From: Siderastrea siderea
Taxonomy: Eukaryota; Cnidaria; Anthozoa; Scleractinia; Rhizangiidae
NCBI GenBank assembly: GCA_964030785.1
Contig: OZ034968.1
Span: forward strand, 69,719,399-69,783,398
DNA length: 64,000 bases
Direction: 5' to 3'
The notes beneath the pieces are model-generated. The model saw only the letters and a program-made list of their open reading frames with translations, did no database searches and was not told the DNA's origin. The position numbers and the translations under genes are program-made. How positions within the stretch are numbered: position 1 is the stretch's first letter; every line of letters begins with the position of its first letter. Below, piece by piece: positions 1-13,900 of this stretch.

Positions 1-1821
1 TCCACTTTCTTATTTCTAATTGAAATGTATTTAGAGTTTAACACGGTACGTTATCCCTATCACTTAAGCTTATGTTATTATAGTATCACGTATCCTACTT
101 GTTATATATTTTTCAAATTTTAAATCGCAACGTTTTTAGTTTTTTTCGCCAGTTTTTTACCGTTGTAATATTAGCTTCTTTAAATATAAATTTCAAACCG
201 TGACGTTTTATTTTTTACGCCAGTTTTTTAACGTTGTAATACAAGCTGCTTTAGTTGTTATTTTAGTATCATATTTTATACCCTTAGCTTAAATTGTAAC
301 GTTTTTGCCCTTAGAGTCATTCTCTGTAAGACCCTGAAGAAGAAAGGCTGTACCTTTTGAAATATTGGTAAATATACAGTTTCCCTACCGTTGAATCAGC
401 ATTGCTTTTTTATCGTACTTGGTTGTTTATTTTTTGCTGGTTAGATCCTTTACCACAGGATCCGGTACTTTTATTTTGTTACGGTGGTCCATGCAAAGTT
501 TATTGTTTCCGACACTTTTCTACCCTGGATAATCAAACAATGTCAAAGGTCAAAGCGGGGGGAGGGGGAGGGGGTTGCAACCCTCTCAATCCTCCCCTGG
601 ATCCACCTCTACCCAACGTCCTCTTGCCTTTCCGTGGAAAATCGGACTCGCTAATCACTACACTACCATGCATCTCATTGTACTCACGCAAAAAATGTGA
701 TGAAAAATCCCAGGATCATAAATTTCGGCTTCTGGCTGAAAGTTATCTGGAAACAGAAATTTAAAAGAAAAAAAATCATCTTGACAAGCTACCTACAAAT
801 AGCAAAAGATTCAAAATTATTTTGAGATACTCTTCTTTCTTAAACATCTTTGTTCCTAGATCGCTCCTAACGGCAGAAGCAAAGGTGAAAGAGAGTAGTA
901 TTGGAATCTAAAGTCAATTGAGAAACTGAATGAGTATCTAAAGGCACTTGTCTGGTTTCGTTACTGCCGACGCAAACCGTGGTTTTTCAAACACTATTCT
1001 CCACGTATGATTCCGCTTTGATGGTTCGTCCATTGATTTAAAAAAGATGAAGGAAATTCGCTTATGAAATAAGTTCACTGTAAAGTAAAGTTGAACCTCC
1101 CGTAAGCGACCTGCCAAAATGTCAATCCTAAGTGGTTCCCTGACTGAGGGCGTTGGTCACTTGCGAGAGGTCAGACAGAAAGAGAGAGTCATTTAGCCCG
1201 CTGCACTTTCAGAAGCTCAATCCAAGCTTACTTTCCGAGATTTAACATCCATAAAGATTTGGCAGCAGTCTTCAGACCCGAGGTGTTTAAACATGGCTCT
1301 CGGTTCTGATTCACCATATTGTGATTCGCATGTCACGAATCACTTATTGTCAGAAAATGGCGAGGGTAATTCGCAGATTTTTTGTTCTGTATGAGGTTTG
1401 TATTTCAGGAAGTTCTTATTCACGCTGTGGACCAATTTTAAGGGAAAACTAAATATTGCCTGATGACGAGCGCACAATGACGAGCGAATCAGAGCCGATG
1501 AACCAGGCTTGAACACTCGGGTCTGCACGCTGCAGTGAAACTGGGTGTAACATGAATCGAATAGCACGGGTATTTATAACTTCCTCTGGGTGGTGTGTTA
1601 ATTTATCGTGGAGTTATCGCCAGCATTTTGTTTGTCAGTATCGACCACAGGCAGCAAGGAAAATAATACGGAGCAGAGTGTCTCCTTTTAGAACAGAGCA
1701 CAAAGGTAGAGACAAAAAATTGGACCATGCCAGTTCTGAAGTCACACACGTCAACCCTACTCCCGCCTTCCTCACCCAAAGGTAACAAATACCATCTTTG
1801 TGAGACTTGCACCAGGCTCAC
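1..1821. other. No gene seen; expected intron 3' of the last attractin exon
   Basis: I find no exon, RNA gene or clear mobile element here. The attractin gene on the minus strand must continue to the left, because its transmembrane and cytoplasmic exons are not in the window, so this stretch is probably intron. It is AT-rich in the first 400 bases. Short open frames at 402-764 and 1340-1567 look like chance frames: no splice context, no recognisable composition. A G-rich patch lies near 557-575. Confidence 0.4.
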
Positions 1822-1970
1822 CTGAAGAGTAACAAATCCTTTGATATCGAAGACGTAAACTTTAAAAGAGAATCTGTCTGGACCGCCAAACTTGAAGAGC
1901 TCGTGTGAGAAGGTTTGTTCGAAGGTGCCAATTTTGTGGTGACTAATGTATGTATACTCTGGAGTTACAT
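1822..1970 (-). CDS. ATRN: Attractin membrane-proximal exon 3, last one in the window
   Basis: 149 bases. Contains FEQTFSHELFKFGGPDRFSF and KVYVFDIKG, matching the attractin stretch Y-K-D-S-F-S...F-D-F...I-T-F-F-V-Y-V. Ends in phase 0 at donor CAG/GTGAGC. The transmembrane exon should follow to the left but is not in the window. Confidence 0.87.
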
Positions 1971-4900
1971 CTGCAAGACAAGAAATAAATCATTACATTT
2001 TCAGAACATGAAATTACCCAAAGCAAATGGCGTCATTGTATTGCGCATTTTTTCATTCTGCCTGTTTCCTGTCGTACCTGAGCTGACCGACAGATTCAGA
2101 AAAGCAGGACCACCGTTCTTAATTTCCACTTCAACAGTGACATCAATATCATCCTGCAAAGGAACACAATAACTGTTAAGTTTGCACTCTTCATAGTGAA
2201 ACGAATATTTTTCAATTTTGATCGGCTACATGAAAATAAATAAATGAACGAACGAACGAACGAACAAACGAACGAACGAACGAACGAACGAATGAAATAA
2301 GATAAATAAGATATGCACTCACCTCTTTGGGAATGTTGAGGAAGGCGATGCTCGTCTTGTTAGAAATATTGAATGTGAAGTGAAAATTACTGTCAAGCTT
2401 ATCTGCCAAAGAAAAAGTTAAAATTACTTCAAGAAACAAATGAGGCGCGAGAAATCTCAAGCCAGTGACGTGGTTCTGCATTCAATTCTGCGGATTAGGT
2501 TCTAAAGCGTGAACATTCAACAGAAAGTTGTTGAGCACTTTCCTAGGGTAACATGTACTACATATATTTGCTGCACGACTAGGGTGGTTCTAACTTTTGA
2601 GGGCTATCATGGACGAAATCCTAAAGTGTGTCCATTCAAATGAAAGCTAATGAGCAGTACTTTCCTGTGGTGCTGTTTATTATGCTGTACAAGGTGGTTC
2701 TAACTTTTGAGTCATGGACGAAATCCTAAAGTGTGACCATTCAAATGAAAGCTGTTGAGCAATACTTTCCGTGGTGCAGTTTATTATGCTATACAAGGCG
2801 GTTCTAACTTTTGAGTCTGCGGATGGAATCCTAAAGTGTGTCCATTCAAACGAAAGCTTCTGAGACGCATGTTTCTCTTTGTAACTAATACTTTGCACAT
2901 TTAAGAATCTTACTGTAACAATGGCCACCATTTGTAGCGTTACCAACTATATCTGTTTCATCTTTACAGCTGTATTAAGAAAGGACAAAAAATTGTTAAA
3001 TAATCGCAAGATTTGGTGGTACTAAACAGATCTGCCTCGTCACAAAAAAATTCGAACTTTCCTGTTTTTTTTTTTTAATTAACTTTCCCACGGAAACTTA
3101 AACATTTTCAGATCATTTAATTGCCTTTATTGGTTTTGATTACTTTTTGGTTGTTTCGGGACATTTAAGAAAATCAAGGAATTCAAGGTGTGGGATCCAC
3201 GCTGCTGCCCGTTTGGAAATAACGACGTAATTTCTACATAATGTGATTTCATCAGCTCATGTTTCAGACCTCAAGGAAAAACAATACTGACGTACTATAT
3301 ACAATGTAAGTTTCATTGTCTTCGCATCAAAAAAACCTTCAAAGTTAGGGAGGTGGGACTGAGGAGGCTGCAGGGGGTGGGAGGGGGAAGAAGAGAGGGT
3401 GCAGTCGCAGAAGGCCCAAAAATGTCTGTCTGAATATGGATATACATAAGCACATTAGAGATGACGATCAACTTAACACAGATTACCGTTCACAGTGGTC
3501 TCCAGTCACCCAACGGGCCAAACAGTCACAGTGTCCAGTCACAGGGTCACAAGACTCCGCATGTCCATTGCATTCACAAGCTAACATGGAAACAAGTAAA
3601 TGAGAAACCAGCATTGGTACTGCTTGCAGAAAAGATGCATTTGTCAGTTGTTTACGCTCTTGTGGTTGATTGACCAATGAAGCTAAGATTGAAGCTTATT
3701 GACCAAGGCAGGCTCCTTTATACCAGAAATTCTTGTTTATCAGAGGTTAACACCTTTACTGTAAAGTGAGCGTCGAGGAACTTGGCGTGCGTCTCTCGAA
3801 AGCCCCAACCTTTTCAGGCCGATTTCAGGCACGTTAAAATGACAGCTAAGAGGAATGAGTGGTTCATATTTTTACAAATGGCTTTTCGGGGATTTCGAGA
3901 AATGCGCCCCAGGGGACTGAAAGTGCAATCCCTTCCCTATCACAATAGACCACCCAACTGGTCTGCCCTGCCCGTAACTTAATCACCTTATTCTTAAACC
4001 CCACCTAAACTTTGGAGTCGACCCGTATTGGCTGGGACCCTCACCAAGGCAACGCTTTTTGGGAATTATTCTGGATTGAGAATGTCGAGAATACTTGGAA
4101 TGGCTTTTTGGCGCTTTTTAGCATTTTGGCATGGCGCAGCGGTGAGAGCACTCGCCTCCCACCAGTGTGGCCCGGGTTCGATTCCCAGGTTCGGCGTCAT
4201 CTGTGGGTTGAGTTTGTTGTTGGCTCTCGTCCTTGCTCTGAGAGGTTTTTCTCCGGGTGCTCCGGTTTTCCCCTCTCCTCAAAAACCAACACTTCCAAAT
4301 CTCAATTAGTTCTGGACACAGTGGACGAAGAGCCACCTCGCGGATGTTTCATTGCTAATTCCCATTTGATAGAATGGTAGTTTACGCCATTCCATGTATT
4401 CTGCCATTTGGGATGCACGAACAGAATGAGCATAATGAAAACGTTGGCAATAACAAAATGGCTGACAAAACAACAGCACATCCATGGCAAATTTTAATTC
4501 TCCCACCGAGCCTTAGAAAAAACCCCGCGTCAGCTCTCAGTCCATTTTCTCTTGTTTCATGTTCCAGTAATTCTGATCATTCCCACTCTGTCTGTTCTCA
4601 TTCCAGAAGAAAACGCGAGCAAAGTGAGAAAGGAGGAGAGGTATTCGCCGAAAAGTGGTGCCTGTTAGAGAAGGCTCAAGTGTAAAATGATAGAGAACAG
4701 TAACGATAATGAATACCTGTACATTTTCCCCCATTCTTGGCATTGCCAAAATGGCCGTCGGCACAAACTTCACAGTGAGGCCCTGAAAAAGCACAATACA
4801 ATCAGTTATACCGGAATTATATGCAGCTCGCAAAGAACTTGCGAAACCAAGAGGCCGTTCACATACAAGCTATCACAAAGACTTCATCACAAATAAAACA

Positions 4901-7900
4901 GAGAGACAAAACAAAATGAGTCAGACTTTACTAAAAAAATTCATACTTTACTCGTATGCTATGTGGTCACTCTTATGTTACTCGTGTGGTGTTACAGTCA
5001 CGATCTGACTTAATATGTGCAGTTGGGATTGAAGAAGTTGGAAGAACTTTTAAGTTCTTCCGCAAAGTTATATATGCTCTTTTCCAAGAAGAAAACATAA
5101 TACAACGAATATTGAAAAGGAGTTTAGGCTCACCGCTTGTTTGGTGCTCACACTTTTCACAGATGTTTCTGTTGATGCATTTGCTGTGTCCGTTACACTG
5201 GCAATCTGTAAAAGATGGCACCAATATAGTAAGTAGACTGACTGCATGTTTAGGCCCTGACACATTAGTTATTGCACTGCAACATTGCAAGTAAAGAAAT
5301 TGCTGTATGTGTCCTCCACTAATTCGTTTTTTCTTTTAAACACCAACCTAACCTGCATTTGTTGATGATGTGCACAACCACTTAAGGGGTGCAGGACACA
5401 TCGTGCAATTTCATGCAGTGTTGTTGACGTACATGTATTCTCCAAGAAAGATTATCTGAGGACATGAGGGGCAATATTAACTAGACGCATCTGCAAGTTG
5501 AAACGCGTTTAATACAAATATAACCTGAAAAAATGCGGCCTGAGAGATGGTTATGTCTTGAAAAGAATTACCTCTAGTCTAATTCTCGAATGATTAATAC
5601 TGATTACCGACTTGACAAGAAATAAGTTACAACACTTTCAATGGCAAGCAAATTCTCAGGTTCAAAGCTAAGATCCATTATTATTATTTTCATTTGTGAA
5701 GGGTACGTTGGTTGCCGTTGAAATTATGATCGACAGCAGTGCAAAATGTCGGTTCTCAAACTCCAAAAAGGCAAAGTTGCTCGAAGGCACAATTAATTAA
5801 TTGTTCAATTATCTGTACCTGGACACTTTACAAAGTACCATCGGTCTCGTGGACACTGGTTAACTGAAACATTTCCAGCTTTGTTAAATGGTCCGTCGTC
5901 TCCTCCCTCCATACACTGTCCCAGACCAGTAGCTGAACCATCATCACACCAGCCACACCCAGGGAGAGTGTGGCACTCGTCACATGTCTTCATCCCAGAA
6001 CAACGCGCAGCTTAACAAAAAATACAAACAATGCAAAGTCAAATTACAAGGCTCATGTTCAAAACGGTACGTAAAATTCTTATCTTAGCATTTTAAAGAG
6101 TCTGAGAAATACATTATAAAAGGGTAGCAAATCTTGATAGAAATTACAGCGCAAAAATATTTTAAAAAGCTTTCAAATGACTGACAGTATGCAAAAAATG
6201 GACTTACATGTACAGGGTAGGACATTCTACTGTTTTCGGTTATCTTTGAGGTAAAAGAAAGGGGTGCAAATTGTTCTAGTGCACTGTATATGGAAAAGGT
6301 ACCACTTAGATATAAACACTGTAAATCTATAGGATTTCTGTGCCCTCTGAACCTATAACTACTAAAAGTTGAGAACGTTCAAAAACTATTAAAAGATTCT
6401 TTTAACAGCAATCATTCAACCGATTTAAACATTAAGCCTTAAGAGAGGTTACGATGGTGGATGTTAGTATACCGCGAATTAACTTTTGCTTGGGATGTTA
6501 GTAATTTTGAGTTAATTTGCATAATTATTAAGAAGTGTTTGTATGAACAGCTGAATCCCTTTTTAAAGGAAATCGATATAGTCACAAAACCTCAAAGTCG
6601 ACCAAAATGCCTCACATTTACTGTACATTTATCTGTGTTTTCTACTTAATAAAAAATGGCATCGGAAACTGTGAAAAGATATGTTGCAGGCTACATACTA
6701 ACCCGAACATTGTCCACCTTGGGTCCAGCCGCGACACTGGCCATACGGAAAATTAACTGCATAAGCATTTGTAGCCACACACTGCTGCTGTGACTCGCAC
6801 CACATGCAGTACTTTTTATTCACGCAGTCTTCACATGAGCTCACATTGAAGCACTGGAGAAACTCGCATTTCCCTGCCAAGGAAAAAACACCTTTATTTA
6901 ACTTTCAATCCTGATAATTGAATTTCTAGCTTTCTGATTGGTTCACTGAACACACAAGAACAGCTAATAACCCTGCTTTTTACCTTATAAGGAGATTGAA
7001 CGCTATGTCAACTACTGCGTGGTTCAAAAGTTTCATTGGTGAAGCACACATTTTGTCCAACAACGTGGCCAAACAATTCAGCAACGATTATTGAAGCCAA
7101 GAAATAAATCATTTAAACAATTTTTCCAATTATTGGAATAATTATCAGAGAACTTAGAAAAGAGGGGTATAGCCAGGAAGAAATTGTTCTAGGTTTCAAG
7201 CAATCATTCTCCCTGAAATATTGCATGGCCTCCCTGTCTATGGCGCATGTGAAGCAGATTTAAATACCGTCCAGTGCTTTCTAAAAGGATGTTTTAAGAG
7301 GCGCTCCTCCACAAAACTTTATAATATCTACGATCTCTTGGAACAATGAGATAGGAATCTTTTCAAGAAAATCAGTAGTGACGGTTCCCACCCGCTCTAC
7401 CCCAAGCAGGTATGATAATACCAACACTGTAAATGAACTGTAACTGAGTGCTATGTGGCATTTACAATCTATTAAATACCTCGACAGGTGGACTTATCCA
7501 GCTCTCCTTTGGGGCACTTGCCAGGGGAATCTATCTTTTTCGAGATCTATTAAATGGTAATGGAAATTAGTTTACTTTTGAAGACTTCAAGCAGAAATAC
7601 GGAACAGATATTAATTTTATTTACTATTTTCAATAACTTGCTTCTATACCATCAAGCCTAAAACTGAGGGTGCATCAACTGCAAAACCACTCGACTCCTC
7701 CCTTGGTGATCCCAATGTATTTCAGCTTTCTGAAGAAAAAAATTATCTCACTCTCTAAAATGCAATGTAAGGACTACTATTCACTGTTTCATAGTAGCTT
7801 GAGCCTACCTCGGTTAAAACTTGGGCCGGTATCACCCACATTTTGGTAACAAATGGGAAGAATTTTTTAAGGTCGCCTATTGCCTCTCAAGGGACAACAA

Positions 7901-10900
7901 GCTAAAACAGTTTTCCTTTAAGCTACTTTATCGAATATTAATAACAAACAAAGAGCTTAAAAAGTACAAAATTAAGTCAGATGAGAAGTGCTTCTTCTGT
8001 AAACTCCCTGACTCCCTTGAACATACATTTCTGGAGTGCTCAGCTGCAGTCGTGAATGATTTTAGTAATTATGCAATATTACATTTCAATGAAAACAGCA
8101 AAACACATTTCAACTTGTTAAAGTCTCAACATTTGTTCAACGATTTTACTTTGCCTTTAAATCTACGCTCATTACTCAAACGTAAACTACTATATCAGTT
8201 GTACTTACCAAAAAATGTGTTTATTCAAAAAATAACCGAAAAGATACCCAGTCAATTAGAATTCCAAGAAAAACTAAATTTGCAATGGAAAATAGAGAAA
8301 TGTGAAAATTAAAATGATTTTCTTTTCCTACAACTCAAGTAACCTCTACAGTTCATAAAATAATTTATTTTCTTTTTTGTAAAGATAGCTTGTGTTCTTC
8401 TTTCTTGTCATATTTATCTACATTTACACTTTTTCTAAAAAGAGGACAAGAGAACTTACAGTAACTGAAAAACCGAACAACAGAAGATACACAGGATCAA
8501 ACAAGTCTTCCCTTGAAAGAATTCGTAATTCTTCTCAGTCGTGTACTTGTTTTTTAAATGTGCAAAAGCATTTCACTTATTGAGTTAGGTAATAAAATAA
8601 TGACATTGTGTCTGCTGCAAAACTTGTTAAGCATCACGTTTAGGTTAGTTAAGTTTCGTTAAGCTCCCTCTTCTCTATTACGCCTCATTACCTTCTTGAG
8701 GCCTGAAATTAAAGGGCTTCCACCCCCTCCTGCTTGAAGGAGCATTAATTTTTCTGGTAGTACCTTATTTGAAGGGCAACTTCCCTTGACACAGATGCCA
8801 CTACACCATGAGCAGCCGTTTAAACTTGATGTACATCTGCTGCAACTCTGGCTTAGTTCACTGCACTTCTCTTTAGCTGTGAATTGAAAGCAAGGGATAT
8901 AAACTTGAGAGACAAATCAACGCTTTGCTGAATAAGACAAAGACAGAAATGATGTTTCTACAGTTTTTCACTATAATACAATTCACACATCGAAAATTAG
9001 TCATCATGCAAATTAACACAAATTTGTATCAATCAGTGTGCATAAATTTGCATAAATTTATGGTCATTTTTGCATACATTTTGGCCAAGCTGGTACATTT
9101 CAAAACAATATTAATAGCCTGTTCCAGGCTCCAAGATAGTGGGGAAAGCGTGAATGGAGAAAACGAGCGTGAAAAACACGTGGGAGCACCTGGTTCCAGG
9201 CTCCACCCACCTTTTCAACAGAATCTTGGTCTTTCATCTTGTATCTTTAAGGTCAATTCTAAACTAAACTATTATTTTTTTCTAGTCAGATGATTGATTC
9301 TCAGTCAGCCTTGCAAATGTGCATACATTCCTGCCATTTGCATTATCATACGGCTGGGCATTCAGAAGAAAGCCAGGAAGCTCCTAAAAAAGAGCAGAGT
9401 GACGCAGTTGTTTTTCAAGTGTAGTACACTGACACTATCCCACACTGTCTCCACTTTGTACAATCAGCATACTATGATTTGAAAACTAACAAACAAAAAG
9501 CTTTTTCTCCTCACCAGTTATCTGTCGCTGAACACATCGCTCAGGTCCAAGACACGCTGAAGTCGAGTCACTCCACATGCAGTCAGATGAGTTGTACTGC
9601 ATTTGACAAGTGCCCTTGTCTTTGATCAGTCCACAAGGGCCTGTAAAATACACCAACCATGTTATTCCTACATGTACTTACATACCTTATATTTCTAATT
9701 AAGCCGCCATCAGGACAGGGTCAAGTAATACCCTTTTTTTTTCGTGTTATTTTTTTGTGGTCACTTGCCCTAGACTTCTGGTTTTCGCTTGGCCAAACAG
9801 ATATTGGTTGCAAACTTCCGCTATACCACTTGGGCTCATATCTTGAGTGACCGTAATATATTTTGCACCCTGAGGGGAGGGAGAACAACCGCAGGCTATA
9901 ATGCCCTGGGGCTTTTCTTGTTTCAGGGAACTTCAGACAGTGAAATCATTTCACTTTCCAACTGTGGTTGGACAATAATTTCCAGATAAAATGTTTAAAA
10001 TACCAATAACTACAAGAATATCAATTTTTACATGTGGATGAATAAAAACTATGTGCGCTGACAAAAACAAATGGTGACTTACACACTGTAGTTGGGCAAA
10101 TGTTTTTTCAACACTGACGAAAAGAAATTACCAAATGCAGCTCTTTAACAAGGCAGTAGTTTGTAAAAATTGTTTGCCTGGTCTTTTTTTGTTCATTCTC
10201 TAGCAATATCAGTGATTATTGACTCTTTTGTTGACACACTTTAACTCACCAAGTGTGAATGACAGCACGTCACTGAAAACAACTCCTTGAAATCCTCCAT
10301 AAACAAACATGGTTCTGTAGAAGAAAAAAGCCATTACTACTAGTGAAAATGGAGGAAGCATTTCTGCCAAGAATGAAAAAGAAAAAATCAAAGTTCATTA
10401 TTGCAAAATTGATTTCATTATGGTTGGGCAGTGTCTGTGCGTGTGTGGGTGTGTGTGTCTGTGCATGTGTGGGTGTGTGTGTCTGTGCGTGTGTGGGTGT
10501 GTGTGTGTGCGTGTGTGGGTGTGTGTGTGTGTGCATGTGTGGGTGTGTGTGTCTGTGCGTGTGTGGGTGTGTGTGTCTCTGCATGTGTGGGTGTGTGTGT
10601 CTGTGCGTGTGTGGGTGTGGCAGGGCGGGGGAAGGGAAGTGCAACTTTTTCAATTAATTATTGTAGGATCCGTAACATTGGCTTAAAAGCTATTAACCCT
10701 TTAAGCCCCAATATTAGTATGCATTTTCTCCTCACTGTTCTCCATAAATTTATTATGGTACTAGTTGGGAGAATTTGCATAAAAATCAAAACATCTTATC
10801 TTTGATGATCATTTTCATTTTTCTCATGACTTGCATGTTTGATCAGTTAGTGATACAGTAAGGAGAAATCAGATGCTTGTCACTATTGGGGCTTTAAAGG

Positions 10901-13900
10901 GGCATAGTCACGAGGATTTCGCAGATTTCTGGTCAAACCTGTGCTAAAATTATCGGCAGCTAACTTTATACATGCCCAATTGTGTTTCAACATTTAGAGG
11001 AGCATATTAACTTGATTTCATTAAGAGAAAACAAACCACGACCATTTAGTATCGATTTAATGAATTTGAAAAGTTTAGCCTAATTTTTTCAAATTGCAAT
11101 CCATTTCAATCCGTGCCATCCGTAGCAACAGACAACAGAAAATAGTTTCAGTGAAGTAATAAAGTCTTTGGTAACAAAACTAGACCATTATTTGTGGGCG
11201 TTCATTGTTATGAGGACATATTTTGACTTTTAAAGTGAACTAAAATAGCGTGACTATGTCCCTTTAAGGGTTAAACAAGGAATGTTGAAAGTAATGACCA
11301 CCATTTTTGTGTACCAGTAAGGTTTATTACAAGTCATGCATTAAAAAGGCCCGTGACTGGATGAAAAAGGTCTCCACTTTAAAGGATGGAATTTTTGTCT
11401 GGGCACAAAATAACAATCGAAGAGGGATATAAGGAAATTATATTGGGGTGTATGATCACCTGTTGACTACTAATGCGGTATGACCATATCGCCCAGCAGC
11501 TTTTAGATTTCTTGACTCTGGCATCCTTTTCCACTCATCACAAGCTATGCGTTGAAATAAAATTGATGACAAGAAGCATGTTGGTACATTAGCTAAATAA
11601 ATGAACGGAAGGATGAAATAAACTTAACAAAAATTTATAATTATAAATTATATAATAATTATTATATTTATTTAATTTATATATTAAAATGCTGGAAACT
11701 GTTTTCACTTGAATATTACTTACACCAATTTGGCTTGTTAGGATGTATCTTAAATACTGGTAAAATACATTGTAAGGTAGGGTAAAGATTTGTGAATGAG
11801 AAATAGTAATGCACATGTACACAACTGTCGTGAAAGAGGAAAGTAAAATTAACATTCACGTAGGCTGCATCCAAGCAAACGTGAGCAATGATAGATTCTT
11901 ATAAAGATCAATCCTCATTTTCATGATTGACTTTCTTTCATTCCAGTGTTTTACAGCTTCTAATAGTGGCTTGATACAGAAGATCAGATTCTCAGAAATT
12001 GGGTATGGCTTTGAGTTGCATCCAAGCCTGATCTTTTTCTAGGTTTTCTTTTCAACTGCAATTAGAATTCTACACTCAAAGCTATATAATTATAGTAAGG
12101 TTACACATGTCTTAGTGTTCTCTTTTGGATGAACTTTACAATGTACCTGAGTCGTAAGCAAGGAAGTCCATGGAGAAGCACGGCAGGTTGGATGGCGACT
12201 GCACGGTGCCGTTGTGTGAATTACCACCGAACACCAGCATGACACCATTGAGAAAAACAGCAGAGTGAAGGAAACGAGGAACACTGCTACTCTTGAGGGA
12301 TTGCCTGAAATAAAATGTAACAATTTCCAATCACAGTTTTGCAACCATCGTCAGTTAAGATGTACACGTGTACACCACTGTAAGTACAAATTAAAAGGAC
12401 CCCATACGATGATATTTATAGAGATACACCAGATCAGCGTAGTTGTCAGAGTGAGTATTTTACATACAAAGTAAATGTTACAAATCTGTACCAAATAAAT
12501 TGACCATGTCATTTAGGATGCTTTGACTGGCCAAGACTGTGGGTGACACAATGCAATTTACATAAACTAGACCTTCATTGATGGGAAAATAATTTTAAGG
12601 CACAGTGTCTAAGAACTGACTCAAATACCGTAAGCCTTTGCACATTTATGTAAAGGTGATCCCTCAAGGACTGTCACTCTCAGAGACATTTCACTACATG
12701 ATGCATGATAACATTCTCACGTATTTACCGCATTTCTAGCACTTACCACGTTCTAGCAATGGGATCATAGGATGTTAATGATTTTGAAAGTTTATTTTCT
12801 TTTTCATCCTCAACAAATCCACCATGCACATAGATAAGTTGGCGCCCAGGATCATAAGAACTACTGTGTCCATATGATGGTCTGACAATGTCTGTGGGGA
12901 CACCATACAATCTCCACTTGCCGGTCTCTACAGTGATGAGTGATGTAAAGAAAAACAAATTGGGGCCAGTCAGCAGCTGATCATTAGTACAACTTGCATC
13001 AAGTGCATTTTCAACTTGCATAATTATAATATTACATTTAATATGCACACACATGCCAAGAGCTCCCTCTAATCAAACATGCTTGAGACAAGATCTAAAT
13101 GCCTGTCTTAGAGAGCTGTCCAGTACAAGAAGGGCATACTGTCTCTGTCTTAAATTAGTCAAGAGTAGTTGATGGTCGACTAGAACTGTATGTTAATGTT
13201 GACATTTGTGAAGGGAAGGAGCAGCCCCCACCCTCCCCACCCCTCCACTACCAGAAAAAGGAAAAAGACTCAGAGATAATGTCAGGTCTGGGATTAAAGC
13301 TGGGCCACATCAACCTGCTCCCCCAAAGACTGAATGCAAACTTATGCATTAACTCTTAAGCCCCAAGAGTGACAAGCATCTAATTTCTCCTTACAGTATC
13401 ACTAGTTGATCAAATATACAGGTCATGAGAATAAAGGCAATGATCACCAGACATGAAATGTCTTGATGTTTAATCAAATTCTCCCAACTAGTAACATATT
13501 AGAAATATATCGAGAACAGTGAGAAGAATAATTTTATGCATGTGGATATTGGGGCTTAAATGGTTAACTTTTTACGACAGGAGTCAAGAATTGATGTCTT
13601 TCATCCCAGGATGACTTTCCAGATTTTTATGTGCACGGTTTCATTTACCAGTTCACATTTTTTGTGGTATCCTGTCTTGTACATTGTATTTACCAGGGAT
13701 AGTGCTGGGGGCTCATCAATCTTTCAACATCCTACTGTACTGGTAAATTTGTTTAGTGATACAGAGGCACCCATTATCCACCTAGAGTTATATGTTCAAA
13801 ACATTACTTTCTAGTACGTAGGAATTGGTTTTACCCAGGTCATATTCTTGTACTTTATCTGTGTAACCCCTCTTAGGTCCATATCCAAACAGAACAACCA

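Noticed and set aside
402..764. 120-codon plus-strand frame near the left edge
   Set aside because: Includes a run of glycines from a G-rich patch, no splice sites around it, no family resemblance.
4132..4190. Functional tRNA gene
   Set aside because: Boxes are present but no 3' acceptor half pairs with the 5' end, and a SINE body follows.
10270..10805. Overlapping long open frames rich in His/Thr or Cys/Val
   Set aside because: They are translations of the GT minisatellite, open in several frames on both strands because it lacks stop triplets.
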